DNA of 64,000 nucleotides from Paenibacillus tuaregi (GTDB taxonomy: Bacteria; Bacillota; Bacilli; Paenibacillales; Paenibacillaceae). Below the pieces are notes generated by a model, which saw only the letters and a list, made by a program, of their open reading frames with translations, was not told where the DNA came from and made no database searches. A program made the position numbers and the translations under genes. The stretch is from NCBI RefSeq assembly GCF_900086655.1, contig NZ_LT575476.1:3321869-3385868 (forward strand), written 5' to 3'. Below are positions 45,056 to 53,799 of this stretch, in pieces. Every line of letters starts with the position of its first letter. Position 1 is the stretch's first letter.

Positions 45056-46360
45056 ATGAAACAAAACCTGCTGTCCAAAAGTCTGGGGTATCTGCCTGGA
45101 CAGCACGATTGGAAAAGAGAGATCGCAGCTGGCCTGATTTCTTATTTTTCTGTCGTATATATAGTCATGGTGAACGCATCGATTCTTAGTGATGCGGGAA
45201 TGCCGCTGCAAGCCGCCATGGTGGGAACGCTGCTCACTTCGATTGCAGGCTGCCTGCTGATGGCCTTTCTTGGCAAATCACCCATCATCGTTGTTCCCGG
45301 CATGGGAATCAACGCCTTCTTCACTTATACTCTTGTGCATTCCATGAAGCTGAGTTGGCAGGAAGCGCTGGCTGTTGTTGCTGTCGCCGGACTGCTGTTC
45401 GCCATTGTGGCCTTCACCTCACTCTATAAACAGATAAGTGAAGCGATTCCGCACAATCTGCAGCATGGCATCAGTGTAGGGATCGGCTTGTTCCTGACTT
45501 TTATCGGGCTGCAAAAAAGCGGAATTGTCATTGCTCATCAGACTACCTTTGTGACGATAGGGCATTTCAGCGATCCGAACGTGATTACGGCTTGTGTCAC
45601 CCTGCTGCTTGCTCTTGTGCTCTTTGTGCGCAAAGTGAAGGGCGATCTGCTGATCAGCATCCTGGTGGGTACGGCCTTGGCTTATATTTTGGGAGGTGTA
45701 CATCCCGCCGCTGCCAAGATAGAAGGCAAACCCCTGGAGCAGTATGGGGAAATTTTTGCCAAACTAAGCTTCTATCCAGGGATTCTGACCATTTCCTTCT
45801 GGATTGCGGTCTTCCTGCTGCTTCTGATTATTGTATTCGAAAATATCGGCCTGATTGGGGCACAGACGCGGATGATCGGCCGACCTGAGACCTTTAAGGG
45901 GAGCTTGCGTGCGCTCTCCCTGTCCAATATCGGCGCCGGCCTGTTCGGCAGCAGTCCTACTGTGGCCGCAGCCGAGACGACCGCAGGCATCGCAGCCGGA
46001 GGACGTTCCGGCGTGTCCCCGCTGGTAGCCGCGTGTCTGTTCGGCGCCACGTTCTTCTTCATCCCGCTGCTGACTTATATCCCAGATAGCGCAATTGCGC
46101 CTATTCTAATCATTATAGGCAGCTTGATGGTGCAGAACGTAAAGGACATGAACTTTACGGATTTCACCGAGGCGTTCCCCGCCTTTCTGGTCATGGTTAT
46201 GATTCCGTTCACTTACAGTATTGTAGACGGAATGGCCTTTGGCTTCATTGCTTACCCTGCTGCCAAGCTTGCTGCTGGCCGGGGCAAGGAAGTCAAGGTG
46301 GTTATGTATGTAATCACCGCGTTGTTCTTAGCTAACTTTGTTCTTCATGCTATGATGTAG
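45056..46360 (+). CDS. NCS2/AzgA-type purine permease
   Basis: A 434-residue integral membrane protein with about 12-13 hydrophobic helices and AzgA-type signatures: VVPGMGINAFFTYTLV in the third helix, FENIGLIGAQTRMIG, and the pore-lining GSSPTVAAAETTAGIAAGGRS. These point to adenine/guanine/hypoxanthine uptake. Start is ATG 45056 behind a GGGGG stretch; a TTG 18 bases upstream would include the binding site. In many Firmicutes this transporter gene lies beside guaA, of which only a vestige is seen at 12026. I found no purine riboswitch in the 277 bp upstream. Confidence 0.88.
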   Translation: MKQNLLSKSLGYLPGQHDWKREIAAGLISYFSVVYIVMVNASILSDAGMPLQAAMVGTLLTSIAGCLLMAFLGKSPIIVVPGMGINAFFTYTLVHSMKLSWQEALAVVAVAGLLFAIVAFTSLYKQISEAIPHNLQHGISVGIGLFLTFIGLQKSGIVIAHQTTFVTIGHFSDPNVITACVTLLLALVLFVRKVKGDLLISILVGTALAYILGGVHPAAAKIEGKPLEQYGEIFAKLSFYPGILTISFWIAVFLLLLIIVFENIGLIGAQTRMIGRPETFKGSLRALSLSNIGAGLFGSSPTVAAAETTAGIAAGGRSGVSPLVAACLFGATFFFIPLLTYIPDSAIAPILIIIGSLMVQNVKDMNFTDFTEAFPAFLVMVMIPFTYSIVDGMAFGFIAYPAAKLAAGRGKEVKVVMYVITALFLANFVLHAMM

Positions 46361-46473
46361 AGTTGTTCCCGGATTTCTGGATTAAATTTAAAAGGTTGAA
46401 GTCCGGTCACAAAGACGAACACTTCCTTTACGTAAGCCTGTGAACATCACGGTTGAAGGTTTATAACCAAGGC

Positions 46474-46520
46474 AAGGGCCTGCCCCGTCGTAATCATGAC
46501 GATGGAGGAGCCCCTTCTTT
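46474..46520 (+). terminator. Imperfect terminator downstream of the purine permease
   Basis: An 18-bp stem with three mismatches (46474-46491 with 46499-46516) is followed by CTTTT. It lies 110 bp after the permease stop. Confidence 0.55.
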
Positions 46521-46657
46521 TAGCTTCCAACAACCACATTTTTGTCCAGCATTAATCAACCTAATCAGCTTGAATCAGCTTCCAAATCACCTCTTATGTA
46601 CAGTCCGTCTCCCTTTCAAAAATTCTCTTCAGCATTGCATCCACTCTACACAATGTC

Positions 46658-47092
46658 TCAGTACCCGAACTTCTTATTGAACGCCTTCTCAAAGATCCCC
46701 CTAACAACCTCTCTGAAACCGGGATTATCCTGATAGTAAATTCCCTGAATGGAATTTAGGGTAAAAGCAAGCTTGGTCTCTTCTTTTTCTTGAAGGGTAA
46801 TACCGTATATAAAACCAACCCGATCCTCTTGGTTAGGGTCAGGACTGAGCACTTCATCCTTAATCCTATCGAGAAATTCCCTAATCTCCTGTTTATCCTG
46901 GACGTATATCCTCCCTCCTGTTGAACCGTCGCGAAGAATAATCTGATCCACTTTATCGATATCCCCAGGATAAACCTTGGACAGCGTCGTGGGGCCAGGC
47001 AGCTTAGGCTTCTCATCGTGGCTTACACAGCCAGACAGAACAAATATTAAACAGCTTGCCAACAAGGACCGAATAAAGAGCCTGTACATCAT
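46658..47092 (-). CDS. Small lipoprotein, unknown function
   Basis: A 144-residue protein with a lipoprotein signal (MMYRLFIRSLLASCLIFVLS, lipobox LSGC, Cys22) and a mature domain of about 120 residues containing KVDQIILRDGSTGGRIYV and REFLDRIKDEVLSPDPNQED, a pattern seen in small Bacillales lipoproteins that carry a single alpha/beta domain. I recognise no named family. GAGGGGTT precedes the ATG. It is monocistronic. Confidence 0.75.
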   Translation of the reverse strand: MMYRLFIRSLLASCLIFVLSGCVSHDEKPKLPGPTTLSKVYPGDIDKVDQIILRDGSTGGRIYVQDKQEIREFLDRIKDEVLSPDPNQEDRVGFIYGITLQEKEETKLAFTLNSIQGIYYQDNPGFREVVRGIFEKAFNKKFGY

Positions 47093-47786
47093 AACCCCTC
47101 CAATCTCAACAAAGCGTTCCCTATTTCTTGGAGCCGCTTCATGCTGATTACTTTATATATCATGTGACTTGGAAATAACACGCTGGGTCTTTCGCTACCG
47201 CAGTCTCTTTCTGTGATTTGATCTCAAGCGGCCGTTTCTGGATGTTACCTGAATATGTAGAACATACACCGGCTGTATGATCGAAAAGCGAAAATGACCA
47301 CCGGTTATGTCCAAGTTAGTTGACGTCCAATGTGGTTGCAATGTTGCTTCTAGATTAAAAATCCTCAGAAAGCCCGTACACCTCTCACTCTGGACACTTT
47401 GTCCACGTTCGCTTCCATGAAGCGGTTAGCCTGGTCAACTCCATGGTTACGGTGCCCTGTATGATCGCAGCCACCTAGCTTCGTAAGCCGCTCGATTTGT
47501 TTCTTCAATTGACGTATCCGATACTTTTTATTCATGACTCTTCTTCTTACCTGAAGGCTCAATTCAGTCACCCCTTCCCACATTGGGGGATATTCACCCT
47601 GTATACACCCACATTGTATGCACTGGGGCTATTTCAAGCACGGCGGACACCCAGGTTAGATAGCCTAACATCTTCAACATTCAATAGCCTTTTCTCCCTC
47701 TAATCAGATCTTACGTTTGCAAAATTGTCTTTCGGGTAATTATAAATAAAGGTTGTACAGATCAGTCATTACAAGGAGGAATTACC
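47093..47786. other. 694-bp stretch without a confident gene
   Basis: No RNA gene or mobile element is recognised. A 72-codon reverse frame at 47365-47583 contains a basic coiled-coil-like segment (RIRQLKKQIERLTKL) starting near 47535 but lacks a clear ribosome binding site and family. The right end carries the promoter and binding site of the small gene at 47787. The area could hold remnants of decayed genes. Confidence 0.5.
47718..47746 (+). promoter_or_regulatory. Promoter of the small acidic-protein gene
   Basis: TTGCAA (47718-47723) and TATAAA (47741-47746) with a 17-bp spacer fit sigma-A. Overlapping it, GTTTGC (47715) and GGGTAA (47734) with 13 bp between resemble a general-stress type promoter, so the sigma factor is uncertain. 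Confidence 0.45.
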
Positions 47787-47960
47787 ATGCCAGAACAATC
47801 TGAAGATAAGCTTCGTAACCAACAAGACAACGATAGGGATTCTCTTGCCGAGCAGAAGAAAATGGAGAATGGTGTTGATATAGAACCGGAAGCTGATGAA
47901 TGGGTGGCCAAGCCCGTGGCTTACGTTGAAGAGGACTCCAAATCATCCACACAAGATTAA
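47787..47960 (+). CDS. Short acidic hydrophilic protein (57 residues)
   Basis: The ATG follows an ideal AAGGAGG (47773-47779) by seven bases and a credible promoter, and the frame encodes 57 residues beginning MPEQSEDKLRNQQDNDRDSL and ending DSKSSTQD. It is highly charged, rich in Glu, Asp, Gln and Lys, with no Cys and no hydrophobic core, so probably unstructured. Such proteins are frequent in spore-forming Bacillales, but I cannot name a family. It is followed by a short tandem repeat and a bidirectional terminator shared with the next gene. Confidence 0.7.
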   Translation: MPEQSEDKLRNQQDNDRDSLAEQKKMENGVDIEPEADEWVAKPVAYVEEDSKSSTQD

Positions 47961-47999
47961 TCCCTCAATACCCGGCTGAAAGGCACGGAAGACTAAGGC

Positions 48000-48032
48000 G
48001 ACATTGATCCTTACAGGACATTGATCCCTACA
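48000..48032 (+). repeat. Tandem 16-base repeat
   Basis: GACATTGATCCTTACA (48000-48015) is repeated with one change at 48017-48032, a period of 17, between the small gene and its terminator. No function is evident. Confidence 0.7.
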
Positions 48033-48043
48033 AGATGACCAGA

Positions 48044-48084
48044 AAAGAACCTCCCCATCCACATCATGGATAGAGAGGTTCTTT
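48044..48084. terminator. Bidirectional terminator between small gene and serine hydrolase
   Basis: AAAGAACCTC (48044-48053) pairs with GAGGTTCTTT (48075-48084), with an inner CCATCC/GGATAG-like extension, between convergent genes. Confidence 0.85.
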
Positions 48085-48108
48085 CTCATACACAGATCTA
48101 TTATTGAA

Positions 48109-50133
48109 TTACAGGTTTTTGCCTTTGGTCATCTCAACAAGCAGAAAAGGTACTGCCTTGGTAAGCAGCGCAGCCGCTTCCTGACGCAGCATGACATCCC
48201 GCGAACGGTAATTTACCGATCCATCCGCTTCCTGCTTAACCTCAGGACCGTACAGTCCAGCTCCAGCCACAAATTGCACGGCTTCTATGGCCCAAGGGTC
48301 CGTCTCACCACTTAGCTTTGCTTTTACCGGGGAATGAACGAAGATCTGGAAGGTCTTCATAACTAACTGAGCCGCTTCTTGACGGGTAATGGCACGGTCG
48401 GGCTCAAATTTTCCTTGCGCCGTTCCCGTCGCAGCACCAAATTCCGCCAGCATCTGAATTTGCGGCGCATAGAGATGCCCTTGAACATCGTTGAATTGGA
48501 CCGGGTTAACAGATGGTTTAATGCCAATCAATCCCACCAGCTCAGCACAGAATTCCCCCCGGGTGATTGGACGCTGTGGTTCAAAGGTAGAGGAAGTGTT
48601 CTTCATTATTCTACGCTTTTGTAAATCCTGAATAAATGCCGCATATGGGCTATCTGGCTTGACATCAGAATAATTTTCCGTCTTCGGAATTCTTTCGGAC
48701 CATGCATCAGGAAGCAGATAGTATAGATGAGTAATATTCCCTTTATTATCTTCCTTGAATGCGGCGAGCCGTCCGTTCTCATCCTGGAACAGCAGTTTGC
48801 CTATTTGTTTCAGCTTCACGTCTCCCAGCGGAGTGGTTAGGATCAAATGATCATCTTCAAGCTTCACATCAAAAATCAGCATCGGAATCCGTAAATACCG
48901 GAATGAGCCCTCAAACCTGGCCAGCTCCTGCTTCGTCGAATGCAGCTCAACTGCCGGCTTACCGTCCGCCGGATAGTAACGATCCATGAATGCTTTGAAC
49001 AAATCAGTACGCACATCAACCGCTTCGCCGTTTGTGACAACGAATCCGCCCACTTTTTTATCCGGCAGCAGCCACATGTAGGAATGATACCCCGGCAGAT
49101 CCCCGCTTTTACCGACAACATTTTGGCCATTGTAATACTTCTGATAGAACATTTCGAATCCATAGCCCATATTCGGCAGCTCGGGACTGATGCCAACATG
49201 CACTTTCTGCATGTTCGCCACGGTCTCAGGCTTCAGAATGGTTGAACTCCCGAGCTTTCCCCCGTTCAACTGGGCCAGCATGAACTGGGCGATATCGCTG
49301 CTGGTGGCCAGCATTCCTCCCGCTGGGGAGATGGTTGGGGTAAACGTATAAGGAGATATCGGCTTATTATTGCTGTCGTATCCGGTTGCCAACTGCTTCA
49401 GATCCAATTTTCCAATCTCAAAAGAGCTGTGATTCATATGTAGGGGCTTAAAGATCCGGTCACGAACCACCTTTTCAAACGACTGTCCGGTAACAGACTG
49501 AACCAGATATCCCTGTAAATCCGAGGCAAAGTTATCATACCGGTAGGCTTCGCCTGGTGTTCGGACAACTGACGGCATCCAATCCTTAATAAAGCCCTCC
49601 AAAGAACTGGTTTTGGACAGATCCGTGCTGTTTGGCAGCAAGTTATCTGTAAAATCAAAACCTGTAGTATGTGTAAGCAGATGTTTGACCTTGAGCGGAC
49701 TTCCCGTCTGGTTAGGAATCTTTACTCCCTTGAGGTAAGGGGCTACCTCTCCCTCAAGATCCACTTTCCCTTCCTCAACAAGCTGCATAACTGCGGCTGC
49801 AGTGAACACCTTGGTGATGGATGCCATCCGAAACACCGTTTCATCCGGTTTGATCGGCTGCTTATTCTCCAAGTTTGCGTAGCCGAAGCCTTTGTTCAGA
49901 AGAACCTTGTCTCCTGATACTACGACAAATGCGGCCCCTGTGAGCTTGGACTGAATTTCAGGCCGTTTAAAGAACTCATCAGCGAATGCCTCAACCTCTT
50001 GTGCGGTCTCTGGCCCCTTACCGGCGGCAGCTGCCGCCGTGCTCTTAATAGACCCTCCAAGGATGGATGCTCCCAGGACACTTGCCGCTAGAAACGATTT
50101 TAATGTTACCCGAACGGGTACAGACATTTTCAT
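48109..50133 (-). CDS. Secreted beta-lactamase-fold serine hydrolase with SLH anchor
   Basis: A 674-residue exported protein: signal peptide to about residue 35 (cleavage after an Ala-rich run), a class-C beta-lactamase/penicillin-binding-like domain with SxxK at Ser105-Lys108 (SITK), the tyrosine motif YRYDN and YHSY in the C-terminal part, then a beta-rich region (about 400-490) and three SLH repeats to the end (TRGEFCAELVGLIGI, TRQEAAQLVMKTFQI, LRQEAAALLTKAVPF). It should be bound to secondary wall polymer and act on peptidoglycan stem peptides, D-amino-acid peptides or esters; the substrate is not evident. It is monocistronic. Confidence 0.9.
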   Translation of the reverse strand: MKMSVPVRVTLKSFLAASVLGASILGGSIKSTAAAAAGKGPETAQEVEAFADEFFKRPEIQSKLTGAAFVVVSGDKVLLNKGFGYANLENKQPIKPDETVFRMASITKVFTAAAVMQLVEEGKVDLEGEVAPYLKGVKIPNQTGSPLKVKHLLTHTTGFDFTDNLLPNSTDLSKTSSLEGFIKDWMPSVVRTPGEAYRYDNFASDLQGYLVQSVTGQSFEKVVRDRIFKPLHMNHSSFEIGKLDLKQLATGYDSNNKPISPYTFTPTISPAGGMLATSSDIAQFMLAQLNGGKLGSSTILKPETVANMQKVHVGISPELPNMGYGFEMFYQKYYNGQNVVGKSGDLPGYHSYMWLLPDKKVGGFVVTNGEAVDVRTDLFKAFMDRYYPADGKPAVELHSTKQELARFEGSFRYLRIPMLIFDVKLEDDHLILTTPLGDVKLKQIGKLLFQDENGRLAAFKEDNKGNITHLYYLLPDAWSERIPKTENYSDVKPDSPYAAFIQDLQKRRIMKNTSSTFEPQRPITRGEFCAELVGLIGIKPSVNPVQFNDVQGHLYAPQIQMLAEFGAATGTAQGKFEPDRAITRQEAAQLVMKTFQIFVHSPVKAKLSGETDPWAIEAVQFVAGAGLYGPEVKQEADGSVNYRSRDVMLRQEAAALLTKAVPFLLVEMTKGKNL

Positions 50134-50311
50134 AACTTTCAGTTCTATCCTTTCTATGTTATATTTTTACTTTCCAAATATTATCATAAATGGACCGTGT
50201 CCCCGGCGCGCCATTCTCTGGCATGAAATTGACAGAGCCTGGAGATTGAATCTGATCTCATCCTTCAGACGTAGAACAACTCCTGCCCAAGTCCGGTTTT
50301 TCCAACAAAAA

Positions 50312-50343
50312 AACAGCTGGGAGATGTGTAATCTCCCGCTGTT
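50312..50343 (-). terminator. Terminator after the 50355 gene
   Basis: AACAGC-GGGAGAT (50312-50325) pairs with ATCTCCC-GCTGTT (50331-50343); the reverse strand continues into a run of seven T. Confidence 0.85.
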
Positions 50344-50354
50344 CCTTAGTGTGT

Positions 50355-50894
50355 TTATTGTTCTGTAAGAGCCTCTTCAAGGGTCTTCCAGCGGTGACGG
50401 TACTTTTCAAGTCTGGGATGCGGATGGGCTGGCGCGGCTGTTAATAGCAGCCGAAGCTTGACAATCCATTCCTCGAAAGAGGAATAGCCTGCAATCTGGT
50501 TAGCTGTCTCGGGTGTAATATACAGAAAGAAAGGCGCGGCATATTTTTCGGTTAAATGCCGGAGAGCTGCCTCGACAGGTGTATACTTCTTCCGCTTCCC
50601 TTCCAATGTCTCGAGTACGACGCCCTGTCTGCCGGAAGAGCTCTTCCAATCTATCAGCTGCTTCTCCCGTTTATGATAGGGGGCCACAGGTTCTTTGCTC
50701 ATTCTTCGCACAGTTTCTTCATGCAAGGGGTACAGCACCAGCTTGACGAAGTTCAATTTCACGGAAACGTCTGCTGCAAGATCAAGCTCCTGCTCGGAAA
50801 CGTGTTCAAAAGTATCATAGTAGATCAGAGTGCCTTTTCTCGTCTCCACCGGCGGCTCATACCCAAAAGGTACAGAGATGTTGTTCCTGCTCAT
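50355..50894 (-). CDS. Hypothetical cytoplasmic protein in operon with DUF6509 gene
   Basis: About 179 residues from ATG 50894 (GTG 50903 would add three), with GGTGG six bases upstream. The sequence is soluble, with an N-terminal beta-rich part (KGTLIYYDTFEHVSE) and a C-terminal helical, basic part (LEKYRHRWKTLEEAL). I recognise no family. It lies close behind the DUF6509-like gene and shares its transcript and terminator. Confidence 0.75.
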   Translation of the reverse strand: MSRNNISVPFGYEPPVETRKGTLIYYDTFEHVSEQELDLAADVSVKLNFVKLVLYPLHEETVRRMSKEPVAPYHKREKQLIDWKSSSGRQGVVLETLEGKRKKYTPVEAALRHLTEKYAAPFFLYITPETANQIAGYSSFEEWIVKLRLLLTAAPAHPHPRLEKYRHRWKTLEEALTEQ

Positions 50895-50915
50895 ATTGAC
50901 CACCGCCCTTATCGA

Positions 50916-51212
50916 TTAGTTGTCTGCTTCGTTATAATGCTCCCTGCAAAAGGCCTCAACCTCGGCAAGCTCATCGTCTTCCAGGTCAAAATCCAGATAC
51001 TTATCCGTTACCCGTTCATGAATATGGTACTTGACGATCCCCTGTGTACTCTCTTCAACGCCATAAATCACTCTCAAATATATCCCATGCTCAGAGTAGA
51101 GCTCATCGTCCTCATCCACCTGGATATCCATGATAAATTCATAACGTTTCCCTGGCAGAATCCCAAAAGGGTCTTTAACTTGTTCCACACTGTACTCTGT
51201 GATATTATCCAT
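50916..51212 (-). CDS. DUF6509-like small acidic protein
   Basis: A 98-residue acidic protein beginning MDNITEYSVEQVKDPFGILP and containing YEFIMDIQVDEDDELYSEHG, which matches my recollection of the DUF6509 family of Bacillales. Function unknown, cytoplasmic by composition. It is first in a two-gene operon with the 50355 gene (21 bp gap to the preferred start). Confidence 0.75.
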   Translation of the reverse strand: MDNITEYSVEQVKDPFGILPGKRYEFIMDIQVDEDDELYSEHGIYLRVIYGVEESTQGIVKYHIHERVTDKYLDFDLEDDELAEVEAFCREHYNEADN

Positions 51213-51360
51213 GTTCTACATCCTTTCCAATCCACGGCTGATCTATTACCATAAGAGGATATCCATCATCCCCGCTTCAGGTAAAATTCATAGTCTATGT
51301 TATTATACCAGGCTTCCGGGCGCAAAGCTCAGGGTGTCCTGGATATTCGGAATTGTAAAA

Positions 51361-51391
51361 AGGCCTGAGCGGACACCGTCCACTCAGGCCT
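51361..51391 (-). terminator. Terminator after the 51432 secreted protein
   Basis: AGGCCTGAG-GGAC (51361-51374) pairs with GTCC-CTCAGGCCT (51378-51391), loop ACC, and the reverse strand then reads TTTTT. Confidence 0.88.
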
Positions 51392-51431
51392 ATGATGAAT
51401 CAAGTTATAAAGACCTTGACGGCCATTACAG

Positions 51432-52388
51432 TTATTCGCCAACCTGCTTCTTAAGATAACGATCCAATTCCTTAGTCCACAGTTCATCCGATTTCTTAAG
51501 CATTTCCAGCACATGTCCGATGGAAGCCAGCAGCTTGCTGTTCTTCGTTCCCTGCTTCACAGCCGCTTCATAGGCTTTGCGGATCTCAGGCTTCAATGTA
51601 GTGTATTCGTTCTTGCTGTTCTCCTTATACACAGGAGTATTGCTTGAACCGTAGAAGATATTAAACTTTATTCCGTTATAAGCGAGGGCAACAGCTTTAG
51701 CCCTGTTCGAGCCTGGATACTTGCTCACAAAGCTCTCCATAGCCAGCCCACGCTTGATCAGCTCACTCCAACTAATGACAACCGCCGCATCCGACAACGC
51801 CGGTTTGTTCGTCTCTTCAGCCATAATGTCAATATAAGCGGCAATATCCTTGGTTACATGCCGCCCGAATTGCTTGAACCCGGCATAATCCATCGTCAGG
51901 AAATACATGCCTTCACCCGTGCCCACCTTATATCCCTTGTCCCGGGCTTCCGCAAGCAGCTTGCGTGTCTTGGAATCCTTAATTTGTCCAAGGAGCGCCG
52001 TGTAGCTCAGGTCCTTCTTCTTCCGGTAAGCGGAATCCAGCACTTTCTGCACATTTGAAGGATAGAATTTCTCACTTACTGACTCCAGCTGGGCTTTCTG
52101 GGCATTCTCCAGATGAAGCACCATAGTGGTCGCCCGTGCAGGACTAACCTTGCCGATATTTTTGATCAAATACTGTCTTGCCTGGGCAAGCTTGGATGAT
52201 TTCTTAACATAAGATTCAAAAGTCTGGTATACATCGGTCGGCGAAACCCTTACCGCGGTCTTTGAGCCAGCTGCGGATGCCGGGTTTACCGAAACCAGGG
52301 AAGCCCCGGCTGCTCCAACCGTAACCGCTGCGGACAAGCCTACAGCGAGACAAGCTTTGGTTATCGAACTAACATGTTTATTACTCAT
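51432..52388 (-). CDS. Secreted helical protein, unknown function
   Basis: A 318-residue protein with an Ala-rich signal peptide (cleavage near NPASAA-GS, about residue 41) and a mature part that is almost entirely helical and lysine-rich (for example YQTFESYVKKSSKLAQARQY and RKAYEAAVKQGTKNSKLL). No membrane anchor, lipobox or SLH domain is seen, so it is released or held by charge to the wall. I do not recognise a family. AGGAGAGAGA precedes the ATG. Confidence 0.75.
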   Translation of the reverse strand: MSNKHVSSITKACLAVGLSAAVTVGAAGASLVSVNPASAAGSKTAVRVSPTDVYQTFESYVKKSSKLAQARQYLIKNIGKVSPARATTMVLHLENAQKAQLESVSEKFYPSNVQKVLDSAYRKKKDLSYTALLGQIKDSKTRKLLAEARDKGYKVGTGEGMYFLTMDYAGFKQFGRHVTKDIAAYIDIMAEETNKPALSDAAVVISWSELIKRGLAMESFVSKYPGSNRAKAVALAYNGIKFNIFYGSSNTPVYKENSKNEYTTLKPEIRKAYEAAVKQGTKNSKLLASIGHVLEMLKKSDELWTKELDRYLKKQVGE

Positions 52389-52502
52389 TCTCTCTCTCCT
52401 CCTGAAGCTCCAAATTAATCCTAACTGTCAGACGCATTCTGGAGCAAAAGGTTTCAATTATTCGGGCAAGTTTCGGGCCCGATTGTTGGATTGCTTAAAA
52501 TG

Positions 52503-52526
52503 AAAAAGGAGGGCACAGCCCCCTCT
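52503..52526 (-). terminator. Probable terminator after the alpha/beta hydrolase
   Basis: An imperfect stem (GGAGGGC with GCCCCCTC, loop ACA) is followed on the reverse strand by TTTTTCA. Confidence 0.5.
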
Positions 52527-52551
52527 CACTTTAGTATCACTCTTTAATCAC

Positions 52552-53502
52552 TTATCTGAAGCCTTCCTTCAGCCAGGCCCCTGCCAAAGTGATGGCGCCT
52601 TTGGCCGCCTCCGTCTCCGCCAAGGCATGAAGCATAACGAAGTCATGGATGATGCCTTGGAATCTGACCGCGGTGACTTTCACGCCGGCTTCTCTGAGCT
52701 TGGCGGCATAGGCTTCTCCTTCATCTCTAAGCACATCCGCTTCTCCCGTAATGATCAGAGCCCTAGGAAGCCCCTTCAACTGCTCCGTGGTAGCTTGCAG
52801 CGGGGAGGCCGTAATCTCCTTTCTCTGCTCTTGGTCCGGAATATATTGATCCCAGAACCATTGCATTCCGTCTCTTCTAAGGAAATACCCCTCAGCGAAC
52901 TGATGATACGAATCCGTATCAAAGGAAGCATCCGTCACCGGATAAAAGAGCAGCTGCTGCTTGATGGATGGCCCTTTCCGCTCCTTGGCCATTAGGGTAA
53001 TGGCCGCTGTCATATTGCCGCCGACACTGTCGCCAGCCACCGTAAGTGTATCCGGATCAAGCCCGTGCTCCCGTCCTTCAGCCGCCACCCACTCTACTGC
53101 CGCGTAAATCTCCTCGATTGCCGTTGGGTATTTGGCTTCCGGTGACAAGCTGTACTCCGGGAACACGATGGCCGCCCCGGCTTCGACCGCCAACCGGCGG
53201 ATCAGCAGATCATGGGTGTGGGCATTGCCGAACACCCATCCCGCGCCATGGATGTAGACAATTACTGGAAGATTGTCAGGCGCATCAATAGGCCGGACGA
53301 TCCGAAGGGAGAGCTTGCCTCCAGGTCCTGCTTGAATCTCCAGATCCTCCACCTTGACCGGGGGCTTCTCAATTTCCGCGGACTGTACCTGATTCACCTG
53401 CTCCCTTCCTTTCTCGGGACCCAGATCGAACAGGAAGGGCGGATTCGCGGTATCCTTCACAAATTTCTCTGCTGCCGGCTCCAGCTTTACTTTATTGTTC
53501 AT
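52552..53502 (-). CDS. Alpha/beta hydrolase of the HSL (hormone-sensitive lipase) type
   Basis: A 316-residue cytoplasmic esterase. The oxyanion motif HGAGW (IVYIHGAGWVFGNA), the nucleophile elbow GDSVGGNM, the acid in ITGEADVLRDEGEAYA and the catalytic His in GIIHDFVML are all present in the expected order for bacterial HSL-type carboxylesterases. Natural substrate unknown; small ester hydrolysis is likely. It is monocistronic, with only about 300 bp of unremarkable sequence between it and the TetR gene, including that gene's terminator. Confidence 0.92.
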   Translation of the reverse strand: MNNKVKLEPAAEKFVKDTANPPFLFDLGPEKGREQVNQVQSAEIEKPPVKVEDLEIQAGPGGKLSLRIVRPIDAPDNLPVIVYIHGAGWVFGNAHTHDLLIRRLAVEAGAAIVFPEYSLSPEAKYPTAIEEIYAAVEWVAAEGREHGLDPDTLTVAGDSVGGNMTAAITLMAKERKGPSIKQQLLFYPVTDASFDTDSYHQFAEGYFLRRDGMQWFWDQYIPDQEQRKEITASPLQATTEQLKGLPRALIITGEADVLRDEGEAYAAKLREAGVKVTAVRFQGIIHDFVMLHALAETEAAKGAITLAGAWLKEGFR

Positions 53503-53731
53503 ATTGGTTACCTCATTTCTTATGATAGTTAGCTGAATTCAGACTCTTCCTTAAACTCCCTTGGTACTCTCAAGCTTATACAGCATCTACTTTTTATTAA
53601 ACGAATTAAAGTGCCTATAATCTCAATCCTTCAGTCACCAAACTTACGCAATCTCCCATCAACGCGGAGGAGCTTTGGCAAATGAAGGGTTAGCTTGGCT
53701 TGTCACTGCCCTAATTTCGCGAACAGAAAGA

Positions 53732-53757
53732 ACCCGGCAGCAGCCTTGCCGCCGGGT
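53732..53757 (-). terminator. Terminator of the TetR gene
   Basis: ACCCGGC (53732-53738) with GCCGGGT (53751-53757); the reverse strand follows with TTCTTTC. Confidence 0.7.
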
Positions 53758-53799
53758 CCTTTGAGATTAACATACCTAATTTTATTTAGGCTCATCTGA

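Noticed and set aside
47365-47583. 72-codon reverse frame with a basic coiled-coil-like stretch
   Set aside because: No convincing ribosome binding site at any start and no recognised family; left as part of the gene-poor stretch.
47715-47739. General-stress (sigma-B-like) promoter as a firm call
   Set aside because: The match is partial and overlaps an equally good sigma-A promoter; the presence of such a sigma factor in this lineage is uncertain.
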